Shown here: piece after piece, positions 20,019 through 29,358 of the stretch | Numbering within the stretch: the first letter of the stretch is position 1 | Layout of the letters: each line of letters starts with the position of its first letter | Assembly: GCA_030833525.1 (NCBI GenBank) | Contig: JAURGZ010000010.1 | Span: forward strand, 1 to 49,083 | From: Bacteroidota bacterium | Lineage (GTDB): Bacteria > Bacteroidota > Bacteroidia > NS11-12g > UBA955 | Direction: 5' to 3' | Length of the DNA stretch: 49,083 nucleotides | The notes under the pieces: generated by a model | What the model saw: the letters and a program-made list of their open reading frames with translations, nothing else | What the model was told of the DNA's origin: nothing | Database searches by the model: none | Made by a program: the position numbers and the translations under genes

Positions 20019-21764
20019 ATGACTGACCACACAACAACAATCAACCAAAACGCGTCGCACCCTAAAGGACTGTATGTACTTTTTGTGACCGAAATGTGGG
20101 AGCGCTTTTCCTATTACGGAATGCGTGCCCTCTTTGTGCTATTCATGACCAAAGCTTTGCTTTTTGACAAAGCCTTGGGATCTGAGATTTACGGTTCTTA
20201 CACAGGCTTGGTGTATTTGACACCGCTGTTGGGTGGCTACTTGGCTGACCGCTATTGGGGCAACCGAAAGTCCATCATCATTGGTGGTATTTTCATGGCG
20301 CTGGGTCAGTTTTTCATGTTCCTGGCTGGCAGTTTCTATCAAGAATCCTATGCGGCCATGCTCATGTTTACCGGTTTGGGCCTGCTGATTCTGGGCAATG
20401 GCTTTTTCAAACCCAACATTTCAACCATGGTGGGTCAATTGTATCCCGCTGGCGACAAACGTGTCGATTCAGCCTTTACCATTTTCTACATGGGCATCAA
20501 CTTGGGTGCCTTCATTGCTCCATTGCTCTGCGGATATTTGGGCGACACAGGCAATCCCGCTGATTTTAGATGGGGCTTCTTGGCCGCTTGTGCCGGTATG
20601 ATTTTGTCGATCATACTCTTTGTAACCTTGAAGAATAAATACATCGTCACTCCTGAAGGAGAACAAATTGGCATCGCTCCCAACAGTGCCCGCGAAGAGA
20701 AAGGTTCTGAGGCTGCCCCTGTTGATACCCAATCCTTGTTGATTTGGGGTGGAGTATTCTTGGCCGCTTTGCTTGGATTCAAATTCTACGGTGAAATGGA
20801 TTGGGTTGGTTCGTTCATCTTCTCTTTGACCATCGCTGCTCCAGGCTATATCATCGGAGATGCAGGCCTTAGTGCGATTGAGCGTCAGCGCATTTGGGTA
20901 ATTTACGTCGCGGCCTTTTTCGTTATTTTCTTCTGGGCGGCCTTCGAACAAGCCGGTGCTTCCTTGACTTACTTCGCCGAGGAACAAACCAATCGCGAAA
21001 TCTTGGGCACTACGGTTCCTACGTCCTATTTCCAGAGCATCAACGCGGTTGCGATCGTGATATTCGCTCCCATTTTCGTTTGGATTTGGGGATGGTTAGG
21101 CAAACGCAACATGGAGCCTGCATCTCCCTTTAAACAGTCTCTAGGCTTGTTCTTGTTAGCCCTGGGCTACCTGGTCATTGCCTTGGGTGTAAAAGGTTTG
21201 GAACCCGGCGTTAAGGTGAGCATGATGTGGTTGGTGAGCTTGTATACCATTCACACTTTTGGTGAATTGTGTTTGTCTCCCATTGGACTTTCCATGGTGA
21301 ACAAGTTGGCCCCTGTGAAGTTTGCTTCTTTGTTGATGGGCGTGTGGTTCTTGTCAACAGCGGCTGCCAACAAATTCGCCGGTACTTTGAGTGCTTTGTA
21401 CCCCGAACCCGTTGTTTCGGTACAAGCGCTAGAATCCAAGCAGGCTGAATTGGCCAGCGCTGGCAGTACCATAACCTTGCTGCCTGAGAATTTCAATGCA
21501 GCTGAGGCCGCTCAAATTGAAGGGCAATCGGTCATTCCTTTGGAAAAAGTCAATTTGGCTTCTATCAAAGACGAGTCCATGAAAGCGGCCGTCAAACAAC
21601 ATGTCGAGGCTAATTTGGTTGACAACCCCAAGACGTTCTTGGGCTTTGAAATCCTGACCTTGTACGATTTCTTTATGCTATTCGTATTCATGGCAGGGGC
21701 GTCAGCAGTCTTCTTGTTTGTGCTCAGCAAGCGCTTGCTGGTCATGATGAACGGCGTTCGTTAA
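20019..21764 (+). CDS. POT/PTR2-family peptide MFS transporter
   Basis: TEMWERFSYYGMRALFVLFM, GGYLADRYWGNRKSIIIGG, GNGFFKPNISTMVGQLY, FGELCLSPIGLSMVNKLAP. Confidence 0.95.
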   Translation: MTDHTTTINQNASHPKGLYVLFVTEMWERFSYYGMRALFVLFMTKALLFDKALGSEIYGSYTGLVYLTPLLGGYLADRYWGNRKSIIIGGIFMALGQFFMFLAGSFYQESYAAMLMFTGLGLLILGNGFFKPNISTMVGQLYPAGDKRVDSAFTIFYMGINLGAFIAPLLCGYLGDTGNPADFRWGFLAACAGMILSIILFVTLKNKYIVTPEGEQIGIAPNSAREEKGSEAAPVDTQSLLIWGGVFLAALLGFKFYGEMDWVGSFIFSLTIAAPGYIIGDAGLSAIERQRIWVIYVAAFFVIFFWAAFEQAGASLTYFAEEQTNREILGTTVPTSYFQSINAVAIVIFAPIFVWIWGWLGKRNMEPASPFKQSLGLFLLALGYLVIALGVKGLEPGVKVSMMWLVSLYTIHTFGELCLSPIGLSMVNKLAPVKFASLLMGVWFLSTAAANKFAGTLSALYPEPVVSVQALESKQAELASAGSTITLLPENFNAAEAAQIEGQSVIPLEKVNLASIKDESMKAAVKQHVEANLVDNPKTFLGFEILTLYDFFMLFVFMAGASAVFLFVLSKRLLVMMNGVR

Positions 21765-21783
21765 TCTCCAATTGATTCAGAGG

Positions 21784-21809
21784 AAGGCCCCGATATCGGG
21801 GCCTTTTTT
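21784..21809. terminator. Rho-independent terminator between POT gene and folC (convergent)
   Basis: Perfect palindrome AAGGCCCCGATATCGGGGCCTT followed by T-run on + strand. Confidence 0.88.
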
Positions 21810-23058
21810 ATGCTGACCCATTCAAGTGAGCCAGCAAATCGGCCACTACAAAAGTGGATCCCCCAACGTATATAGCTTGATGCGGTTCTGCCTTTGACAA
21901 CGCGGCCTGGTAAGCTTCAGCAACCGAAGAGAATGCTTGACCCCTGAGGTTTAACTCAGCGGCTGCCTGAGACAACAGTCCTGCATCCAAGCCTCTGGGA
22001 ATGGAAGGTTTGCACCAATAATAGGACGCAGATTCAGGCAGCAAGCTCAATACCCCCTTCAAATCTTTATCGCCCACAGCGCCCCAAACAAAATGGCAGT
22101 CTTCAAAAGGGGCTTGCCCGCGAAGTTGATTCAGAGTTACCGCAATGGCCTCGGCGTTGTGCCCAGTATCGCAAACAACGAAGGGCTCGGCAGCGCTTAA
22201 AATTTCCCAGCGCCCCCGAATGCCGCTCCAGTATTGAGTTCGTCTCAAACCGGCTAGGGCCACTCTTTCATCGACTTGAAAAGGTGCGGGCAAGTTCTGC
22301 CACAATCGATGCACCACCCCCAAATTGTGTTTTTGGTAATGCCCTTTGAGGGAAAATGCTTCCAACCAAGTGGCAGGAGCTTCTTCAGCCCAAATGGGAA
22401 AGGCCCCTAAACGCCGGCATTCGCTCTCCAACACTTCGTCGCAACCGTTGTAGGTGCGACCCAAAACCACGGGTATACCTGCTTTGGCAATGCCTGCTTT
22501 CTCTGTGGCCACTTTTTCCAGGCTATCTCCCAGTAAATCCATGTGGTCGTGACCAATGCTCGCGATGGCACCTAAAATCGATTCTACGACGTTTGTGCTA
22601 TCCAAACGGCCACCCAAACCCACTTCAACCACGGCCACATCAACCTGCTCTTTTCGAAAATAATCGAAGGCCATGGCCACCGTGATTTCAAAAAACGAGG
22701 GAGCCAAGTCATTCAATAGGGGTTCTACGCGCTGATAAAATTCAACAACGGCTTGCTCAGAGATGCATTGTCCATTGATTTGTATGCGTTCACGAAAATC
22801 AAGAAGGTGAGGAGAGGTATACAGGCCCACCTTAAAGCCAGACTCGGCCAAAATGGCCGCCATGGCTGAACTCACCGATCCCTTGCCATTGGTTCCAGCA
22901 ATGTGTATGGAGGGGAACGCTCGCTGAGGCTGATCGAAGGCCTTCATCAAGGCCCAGGTATTGTCTAAATTGGCCTTATACGCTGATTTTCCCACCCGTT
23001 GAAACATGGGTAGGCGCGCGAACAATTGCTCCAGTGTTTGGGAATAAGTCAGGATCAC
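21808..23058 (-). CDS. folC: Bifunctional folylpolyglutamate/dihydrofolate synthase
   Basis: IHIAGTNGKGSVSSAMAAILAESGFKVGLYTSPHLLDFRERI, SIGHDHMDLLGDSLEKVATEKAGI, CDTGHNAEA. Confidence 0.95.
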   Translation of the reverse strand: MILTYSQTLEQLFARLPMFQRVGKSAYKANLDNTWALMKAFDQPQRAFPSIHIAGTNGKGSVSSAMAAILAESGFKVGLYTSPHLLDFRERIQINGQCISEQAVVEFYQRVEPLLNDLAPSFFEITVAMAFDYFRKEQVDVAVVEVGLGGRLDSTNVVESILGAIASIGHDHMDLLGDSLEKVATEKAGIAKAGIPVVLGRTYNGCDEVLESECRRLGAFPIWAEEAPATWLEAFSLKGHYQKHNLGVVHRLWQNLPAPFQVDERVALAGLRRTQYWSGIRGRWEILSAAEPFVVCDTGHNAEAIAVTLNQLRGQAPFEDCHFVWGAVGDKDLKGVLSLLPESASYYWCKPSIPRGLDAGLLSQAAAELNLRGQAFSSVAEAYQAALSKAEPHQAIYVGGSTFVVADLLAHLNGSA

Positions 23059-23909
23059 AAACCGTCGGGGTTGATGATGTATTCCCGTTTGATGTTGAGG
23101 CTAAACTTAGAGGTCTGGGGACAAACACCGCCCTCAACTTTCTCAAATGACGCCTTGGAAATGAAGTAATTCATCACATCGAGGGCATTTTGAGAACTCC
23201 CTGTGAAGGTGCCACCAGGAAGCATGGATTTCACCGTGGCCCTGCCGTTGCAATCAACCGTAACCAAAGCCGACATGCTGCCAAATCCTTCGGCATTGAC
23301 TTTGTTAACACCTGGGCGTATGTTGTAGCTGGTAAAGCCTTCTGCGTTGAACAATCCGTTTTTGTTGGGAGTTACACGCTGACCATAATTACCCGTTATA
23401 CCGCCGTTGTTGCCACCATCTCCCATGCCGGTGCGGCCGGTTCCACCCTGAATTCCATTGGGCGACCCGTTGGTGTTCTGAGTACCGTTTCGCTGACCGA
23501 TGCTGATGTTGCGCTGAGAAAGAGCGCTTTGCTTGGGCGTTTCAGAGGCTGGGGGGTCAATGGGAGGCAATCCCATATCGGATTCGCTTTGATCGTTGGT
23601 TACGACAGCACCCAAACCGCCTTGATTGGGAGTGGGATTGGGATCAGAAGCCGCTCCATCTCCGCCACCTAAGGCAGGTGGAGTCGTGCTCGGCCCACCG
23701 TCAGTTGGACGACCGTATGAAACTTCTTGAATACCAAAATCCAATTGCAACTCCAATTCCTTCTCTTTGAATGGAGGATTTGGAACATGAATGCGCACCC
23801 AAAACAAGATCAAAAGCAACATGGCCGAAACCACAATGCTGATTATACCCGAAAGCATTTTCTCCCGAGCCGTAGTATCCAGATGCCTATCTACAATGTA
23901 ATGGTTCAT
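23055..23909 (-). CDS. TonB-like energy transducer/periplasm-spanning protein with Gly/Asn-rich linker
   Basis: Single N-terminal TM (IISIVVSAMLLLILFWV), low-complexity G/N/P linker, small C-terminal domain; ATGA overlap with folC. Confidence 0.6.
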   Translation of the reverse strand: MNHYIVDRHLDTTAREKMLSGIISIVVSAMLLLILFWVRIHVPNPPFKEKELELQLDFGIQEVSYGRPTDGGPSTTPPALGGGDGAASDPNPTPNQGGLGAVVTNDQSESDMGLPPIDPPASETPKQSALSQRNISIGQRNGTQNTNGSPNGIQGGTGRTGMGDGGNNGGITGNYGQRVTPNKNGLFNAEGFTSYNIRPGVNKVNAEGFGSMSALVTVDCNGRATVKSMLPGGTFTGSSQNALDVMNYFISKASFEKVEGGVCPQTSKFSLNIKREYIINPDGL

Positions 23910-24973
23910 AAGACAGGAGCAGGGGTTAGGTATTCTACTGACAATCGACCCGCGGCCAATTGCTTGATGTCTTTGGCTATGTTACTGGCCTCTACGTCAC
24001 TCAAGAAACGCGCCAATACAACCCGAACCAAACTGCTGTTTTCCAATTCGATGTAGGTGGCATCATATCCCAATTTCTGCCATAGCAAACATTCGGTTTC
24101 GGCCATTTTGGGCGTAATGTAGGAACCCCCGCAGATGAAAACATCGCCCTCTTGATGGTACATCGCTAGACGCAGCGATTCAATTCCCGCTTCACCCAAT
24201 GCATATTTCAAGGTAGAAGTCTGTTGATTTGTTTCCTCGCTTGCTGCAGCGTTTTCTGGAACTTGACTTCTAATTTCAGCAGGCAATTGCATGCTCGCTT
24301 GCTCATCCACCCGGTTATCGTAAGCCTTTTTGAAAGTACGCACATTGAGAACCAACAGGGCTGCCACCACCATGACCAAAGCGATGTTCGCAGCAACTTT
24401 CCAAAGCGGATTTTTATCCAACTTGCGCTCCAATGTGTCGGTCCATTCATCGGCAACGGCAGCTACCTCAGCATCTTCAATATCAGCCTCCACACTGGTC
24501 ACTTGAACGGACTCTTGTTTGGGCAGAACGGGCGAATTCGCGGGTTTATCCTGGCTATTCCACTTGAAGATGGGCAGTCCAAAATGCTCCAAACTGAGAT
24601 TCAATGACTGGGCCGGAATGAAAAACAACTGACCATGAGGATTCAAGAAAAAATGGCCCAATTTTCCAAAGGGAACGGGCTTTTTAGATTCAGCTTCGCG
24701 CTGAATTTCAACCGCTAAGGAGCGAATCTCAGCCAAGGATTGAGCATATGTCAAACCCTTGGAATCAGACCAAAGCTTGGCCAGCAAACCGTCATCACTG
24801 TTCAAAGCTGCATTGAAAAACAAGGATGTCCCACTGGATTTCAATTCTTTGGAAAATGGATTCGCACTCGAAGAATAGGAGCGCATCAAAAAACCACCCA
24901 ATCCTGGTACCACTACACATTCGTGCTTCAAAAGCAACTCTTCTAGGGACTGGGAAAGGAAGGTCAAACTCAC
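23906..24973 (-). CDS. HU-CCDC81-like plus SPOR domain membrane protein (probable GTG start at 24973)
   Basis: VVPGLGGFLMRSYSS...FNAALNSDDGLLAK...GKLGHFF; TM VAANIALVMVVAALLVL; C-terminal SPOR-like YHQEGDVFICGGSYITPKMAETECLLWQKLGYDATYIE. Confidence 0.75.
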   Translation of the reverse strand: MSLTFLSQSLEELLLKHECVVVPGLGGFLMRSYSSSANPFSKELKSSGTSLFFNAALNSDDGLLAKLWSDSKGLTYAQSLAEIRSLAVEIQREAESKKPVPFGKLGHFFLNPHGQLFFIPAQSLNLSLEHFGLPIFKWNSQDKPANSPVLPKQESVQVTSVEADIEDAEVAAVADEWTDTLERKLDKNPLWKVAANIALVMVVAALLVLNVRTFKKAYDNRVDEQASMQLPAEIRSQVPENAAASEETNQQTSTLKYALGEAGIESLRLAMYHQEGDVFICGGSYITPKMAETECLLWQKLGYDATYIELENSSLVRVVLARFLSDVEASNIAKDIKQLAAGRLSVEYLTPAPVL

Positions 24974-25002
24974 GCTCTCAAATTTAAGATGTTTGAACAG
25001 AA

Positions 25003-26718
25003 TTAAAAGAGGGAAAGTGCAATTCCTCCCATAATAGTAAGGCCGTATCCGCCGTAGCCAGCAAACTGCTCCAAACCTGAATTCAGCAAGTTGGAACCCT
25101 GTATCCAAACGCGGCCCTTGTTGGGCAAGCTATAATCAGCTCGCACATGCAAATCCATGAATCCCGCTACCTCGGTGGTGCGCAATTGGTTATTCTCGTC
25201 TAAAATTCGGTTGAAGCGCTTGCCCATGCCGCTGATTGACGACTGTACATACAATTGTTCCATGACCTTATATCGCAGAAAGCCTTCATAGGTAAACGAG
25301 GGCAAATGCCAAGCTTGTTGTTCTACGGCCGGCGTGTAATTCACCAATCGCGTAGAAGCATGCAGCAAGAACTTTTCTCCCATTGACAAACTCGTTTGAA
25401 AACGGAAGTACATGGAATTGACATTATCATAGACCACTTGCAGCGCATTCAAACTATCGACCAATCGATTGGATGGATCCAAGTTGCTCACGATCAAAGG
25501 CATATCAGCAACGCTATTGCCTCCAAAATTCAATTCGAAATTGGAATTGTCGCTGATGCGCCCGCGTACTCCGGCATAGGCATTGATTTGTTCGTATGAA
25601 TTGCGAATTCCAACTGAGTCGTAGGTGAACGGAACAAAGGCCTGCATGCGACGAATGGAGTTTTTCTTCACGCCACCGTCTACGACACCGAACACTTGCA
25701 TGTCCATGCCGCTCAATTTCTTGTAGAATTCTACATAGGGATTCAAACGGAATGACTGCACGTTGGTGTCGCCTTGGGCCAAAGGTTGAACATCGTTCAA
25801 CCAAGTCATGATCAAGCCTGCATTCAAGTTCAATTGGCTGGGCCAGTGGTTGATTTTCAGGTAGGACTTGGCATCTACAAAAGTTTGATTGGAACGAGAC
25901 AAACCGCCTGGTTTTTCGAGGTTGGGAGCCTGTTCGTATTGCAACAAGGTAAAGGAGATGTCATTGACGAATTGGGCCTTGGTGGCCAAATCCTTCTGAG
26001 TGGACAACATCGATGACAATTCAGATTCACGCTGCAAGAGGTTGTTGCTGTATGCTTGATATTGGGTCAACCAACGCAGCTCGGGCAATTTGCCGCCGCG
26101 CTTGAGTTGGTAATCGAGCAGACCGGTCAAGGTTTCACTTGTTTTACCCAAAATCACGGCATCACCGCGATAGGCAGAATCGGCGGCGAAGTAGTGCAAA
26201 GCATCTCGCTGATATTGAAAACCACCGGTTAAACTTCCTCTGTAGTAAAACTTGGAACCTTGCAGGGCCAACTGGGTCGTTTGGAAATCTTGGTAGGAGT
26301 TGGGATTATTTCCTTGCAAATGTCCCAAGTTCAAGCTGTAGGCATAAGACTTATTGGAGGGACTCGCTACATACAATTCGCCCAGCAAATGCCCAAAACT
26401 TCCCGCACCCAAACGCAGGTAATTGCTTTTGTAAACCGAATCAGCACCAGGCTCCGACAAGGGCTGGGGATCAACCGAAGCCGTCATCTTGGGAGTAGGG
26501 TAGAAATAATCGGGAGTCTCCAGATTCAACTTAATCTCGGGGTTTCTGCTAACCGATACTACGGGATCAATGAGCATCTTACTTGAAGGCAACAAGCGAA
26601 TATTGGTTCCCGATATCACCTCTTGAGAAGAATTCTCAAAACCTCGTTTGGGATCAGGTTGAGCCATCAACAAAGCAGTGCCCGAAAGGCCAGCCAAGAA
26701 CATCAGCGATTTTTTCAT
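25003..26718 (-). CDS. Outer membrane beta-barrel protein (TonB-dependent-receptor-like barrel without plug)
   Basis: Signal peptide MKKSLMFLAGLSGTALLMAQ; aromatic-rich beta-strand pattern to a C-terminal Phe (GGIALSLF). Confidence 0.7.
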   Translation of the reverse strand: MKKSLMFLAGLSGTALLMAQPDPKRGFENSSQEVISGTNIRLLPSSKMLIDPVVSVSRNPEIKLNLETPDYFYPTPKMTASVDPQPLSEPGADSVYKSNYLRLGAGSFGHLLGELYVASPSNKSYAYSLNLGHLQGNNPNSYQDFQTTQLALQGSKFYYRGSLTGGFQYQRDALHYFAADSAYRGDAVILGKTSETLTGLLDYQLKRGGKLPELRWLTQYQAYSNNLLQRESELSSMLSTQKDLATKAQFVNDISFTLLQYEQAPNLEKPGGLSRSNQTFVDAKSYLKINHWPSQLNLNAGLIMTWLNDVQPLAQGDTNVQSFRLNPYVEFYKKLSGMDMQVFGVVDGGVKKNSIRRMQAFVPFTYDSVGIRNSYEQINAYAGVRGRISDNSNFELNFGGNSVADMPLIVSNLDPSNRLVDSLNALQVVYDNVNSMYFRFQTSLSMGEKFLLHASTRLVNYTPAVEQQAWHLPSFTYEGFLRYKVMEQLYVQSSISGMGKRFNRILDENNQLRTTEVAGFMDLHVRADYSLPNKGRVWIQGSNLLNSGLEQFAGYGGYGLTIMGGIALSLF

Positions 26719-26798
26719 ACGTATTGCATACAAAGATGCCCCCTGCGAATTTCCCGTAAGGCACGAGCGGGCGCCCTGTCCAGAAAATGGTACGAACC

Positions 26799-26829
26799 CT
26801 GTAAAGTCGCTCCATTCGCGGCTTTACAG
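26799..26829. repeat. 12-bp inverted repeat (7-nt loop) in the OMP/rplU divergent intergenic region
   Basis: CTGTAAAGTCGC-TCCATTC-GCGGCTTTACAG, one G.T wobble. Confidence 0.8.
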
Positions 26830-26877
26830 TTGATACAGGGGTCTTGAGTCCAGCATTAGGGAAATTTGTTAACAGGT

Positions 26878-26907
26878 TTGATTTTTGAAGGAATTTCGTT
26901 AATTTTG
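26878..26907 (+). promoter_or_regulatory. rplU promoter TTG-N19-TAATTTTG
   Basis: Bacteroidota -33/-7 elements with canonical spacing, 17 nt before the rplU ATG. Confidence 0.75.
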
Positions 26908-26924
26908 CTGCCCATTTTACGGAC

Positions 26925-27233
26925 ATGTACGCCATAGTTAATATAGCTGGAAGACAGTACCGCGTTGAAGAAAACAAGCCTTTGGTGGTAAACCGATTGA
27001 AGGCTGAAGCTGGCCAAACCCTTGAGTTTGACCAAGTTCTGATGATCGGCGGTGATAAGATCAAAGTAGGAACTCCTACCGTTAAAGGAGCCAAAGTCAC
27101 TGCCACCGTCGAAGAGCACGGAAAAGGCGACAAGGTCATTGTCTTCAAGAAGAAAAGAAGAAAGGGTTACAAGAAAAAGAATGGTCACCGCGACTATTTA
27201 ACCCGCATCATCATCAAAAGTATCACCGCTTAA
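26925..27233 (+). CDS. rplU: 50S ribosomal protein L21
   Basis: [18 protein letters not shown]...[20 protein letters not shown]. Confidence 0.97.
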   Translation: MYAIVNIAGRQYRVEENKPLVVNRLKAEAGQTLEFDQVLMIGGDKIKVGTPTVKGAKVTATVEEHGKGDKVIVFKKKRRKGYKKKNGHRDYLTRIIIKSITA

Positions 27234-27251
27234 TCATTTAAAAAAAAGAAA

Positions 27252-27512
27252 ATGGCACACAAAAAAGGTATGGGTAGCTCCAAGAACGGACGCGAATCCC
27301 ACAGCAAACGTCTTGGAGTGAAAGTGTATGGCGGCCAAGCCATCAAAGCAGGTGGCATCATTGTTCGTCAGCGTGGAACGGTCCACAACGCAGACGTGAA
27401 CGTAGGCATTGGCAAAGACCACACCTTGTTCGCCTTGGCTGACGGAACGGTTCAATTCCGCAAAGGCAAAAACGGCAAGAGCTTGGTCTCTGTTGTTGCT
27501 GCCGAAGCCTAA
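27252..27512 (+). CDS. rpmA: 50S ribosomal protein L27
   Basis: [43 protein letters not shown]. Confidence 0.98.
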   Translation: MAHKKGMGSSKNGRESHSKRLGVKVYGGQAIKAGGIIVRQRGTVHNADVNVGIGKDHTLFALADGTVQFRKGKNGKSLVSVVAAEA

Positions 27513-27531
27513 ATTCAACGAAATTTCACAG

Positions 27532-27558
27532 AAGGGGGCCTCGGTCCCCTTTTTTTTT
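27532..27558 (+). terminator. Rho-independent terminator after rpmA
   Basis: AAGGGGGCCTCGGTCCCCTTTTTTTT hairpin plus T-run. Confidence 0.85.
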
Positions 27559-27577
27559 GCATACATTCACATGGCCC

Positions 27578-28096
27578 ATGAAAGACTGCCCCGTTAAACA
27601 GCCCAGTGAGTCCTTGACGACCATGACCGAGTTGGTATTGCCCAACGACACCAATACTTTGAACAACTTGATGGGAGGGAAGATGCTGCATTGGATGGAC
27701 ATTTGCGCCGCCATTGCCGCTCAAAAGCATAGCCTGCATACCGTAGTTACCGCTTCTGTCGATAGCGTCTCTTTCAAGGAAAGCATTCGCTTGGGCGACG
27801 TGGTTTCCCTGACGGCTTATGTGACAAGGGCTTTCAATAGTTCCATGGAGGTATTCATTGAGGTTTACGCCCAGAGCATTCCCGACGGTGTACGGGTCAA
27901 AAGCAACGAAGCCTATTACACTTTTGTGGCCTTGGATGCGCGCAATCGCCCCGTTCAAGTCCCACAAGTGGATCCCCAAACCGAGGTAGAAAAAGAAAAG
28001 TACGCGGGAGCCTTGCGCAGGCGCCAAGTTCGTTTGATTCTCGCGGGCAAAATGAAGCCCGAAGACGCGCAAGAATTGAAAAATCTGTTCGTTTAA
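27578..28096 (+). CDS. Acyl-CoA thioesterase (hotdog fold)
   Basis: NTLNNLMGGKMLHWMDICAAIAAQKHS, VDSVSFKESIRLGDVVSLTAYVT. Confidence 0.88.
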   Translation: MKDCPVKQPSESLTTMTELVLPNDTNTLNNLMGGKMLHWMDICAAIAAQKHSLHTVVTASVDSVSFKESIRLGDVVSLTAYVTRAFNSSMEVFIEVYAQSIPDGVRVKSNEAYYTFVALDARNRPVQVPQVDPQTEVEKEKYAGALRRRQVRLILAGKMKPEDAQELKNLFV

Positions 28097-29037
28097 ATCA
28101 ACCCGATTTCCCGAAGACGTTCCATCAAGAACTGATTGGCCGTATAATCTTCGTACTTCTTGGGGTTTTCCTCATTGATGCAGGAAGACAGCACAGCCAA
28201 GCTTACTTCGGGTCTGGGATGCAAAAAGAAGGGGATTGAAAATCTCGGTTCTGCCCATTTTTCTTTGGGCGGGTTTACCACGCGGTGTGTCGTGCTCTTC
28301 AATCGATCGTTGGTCAAGCGCTGAAGCATGTCGCCCACATTCACCACAATGTGATCTTCGACTTCGGTAACGGGAATGTATTGCCCTTTTTTATTCAACA
28401 CTTCCAGTCCATCAGCAGAAGCGCCTACCAGCAAGGTAATCAAATTGATGTCTTCGTGTTCGCCTGCACGAATGGCATCTTTGGGGTCAGCCGTTATTGG
28501 CGGATAGTGAATGGCTCTCAAGATGCTGTTGCCATTGAAGATGCGGGCATCGAAATAGGTCTCTTCCAGATCCAAATACAGGGCTATCGCTCGCAGCATT
28601 TCTCGGCCTGTCTGTTCCAGGGCCTTGTAAAGGCGTTCTCCCGACTCATTGAAATCAGGCAACTCAGACACGATTTTATTGGCAGGGTAGGAAGGCAGCT
28701 GGGGATCTTGGGCATCTACAAATTGGCCAAAATGCCAGAATTCCTTCAAATCACCGGCATTGCTGCCTTTGGCATGTTCCTTTCCAAAGCCCGTATAGCC
28801 CCTTTGACCACCGCCCTCAGAATCATCGTATTGGTTCTTCGTATCAACAGGCAAGTCGAAAAAAGCCGAAACAGATGCATACAACCGGCTCAATTCGTCT
28901 TTGGGAATGCCGTGATTGCGAATGGCTACAAAACCAATTTCTTCATAGGCTTGACCGAGGTCAGAAACAAATTGCGCTTTCTGCTGGGCATCGCCTGCGG
29001 TAAACTGGGCTAAGTCTAATTTGGGAATGGCTTCCAT
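28093..29037 (-). CDS. Isopenicillin N synthase-like 2-oxoglutarate/Fe(II) oxygenase
   Basis: GFVAIRNHGIP, GEHEDINLITLLVG (HxD), STTHRVVNPPKE...RFSIPFFLHP. Confidence 0.9.
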   Translation of the reverse strand: MEAIPKLDLAQFTAGDAQQKAQFVSDLGQAYEEIGFVAIRNHGIPKDELSRLYASVSAFFDLPVDTKNQYDDSEGGGQRGYTGFGKEHAKGSNAGDLKEFWHFGQFVDAQDPQLPSYPANKIVSELPDFNESGERLYKALEQTGREMLRAIALYLDLEETYFDARIFNGNSILRAIHYPPITADPKDAIRAGEHEDINLITLLVGASADGLEVLNKKGQYIPVTEVEDHIVVNVGDMLQRLTNDRLKSTTHRVVNPPKEKWAEPRFSIPFFLHPRPEVSLAVLSSCINEENPKKYEDYTANQFLMERLREIGLI

Positions 29038-29044
29038 AAAGACC

Positions 29045-29052
29045 CAAAATTA
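29045..29052 (-). promoter_or_regulatory. -7 box TAATTTTG, 7 nt before the 2OG oxygenase ATG
   Basis: Minus strand TAATTTTG-GGTCTTT-ATG. Confidence 0.5.
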
Positions 29053-29080
29053 CGGCCTCTTACAAGTGGAAACAACGGTT

Positions 29081-29317
29081 TTATTCAGAACCTACAGGAG
29101 AGGAGAAAGAAATGCTCTCTTCCAAAACGATGTTCACTGTAGTGGGGTTGGGAATGGCCACGAAATCCAAATCATGAAAAAGATCAGAAAGGGAATTCAA
29201 GTAAGACTGCCACTCGGGATTTGCAGGCAACTGACTATCAATCATAGCCTTGCGATCTGCCGAACACTCGTCGTAATAGTACAATAACAAGTCGGTTTGT
29301 GTAATGGCTGCATCCAT
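29081..29317 (-). CDS. Small soluble protein downstream of the sigma factor; possible Zn-less anti-sigma-like protein
   Basis: 78 aa, 41 nt after the sigma ORF; spacing resembles zf-HC2 (LLYYYDECSADRKAMIDSQLPANPEWQSYLNSL) without the Cys/His set. Confidence 0.5.
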   Translation of the reverse strand: MDAAITQTDLLLYYYDECSADRKAMIDSQLPANPEWQSYLNSLSDLFHDLDFVAIPNPTTVNIVLEESISFSSPVGSE

Positions 29318-29358
29318 AGGCCTGCGGTTTCAAAAGGTAAAACGCAAACCCGCTGGAA

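Noticed and set aside
28285-29013. 242-aa plus-strand ORF antisense to the 2OG oxygenase
   Set aside because: Opposite strand of a conserved enzyme; no signature of its own
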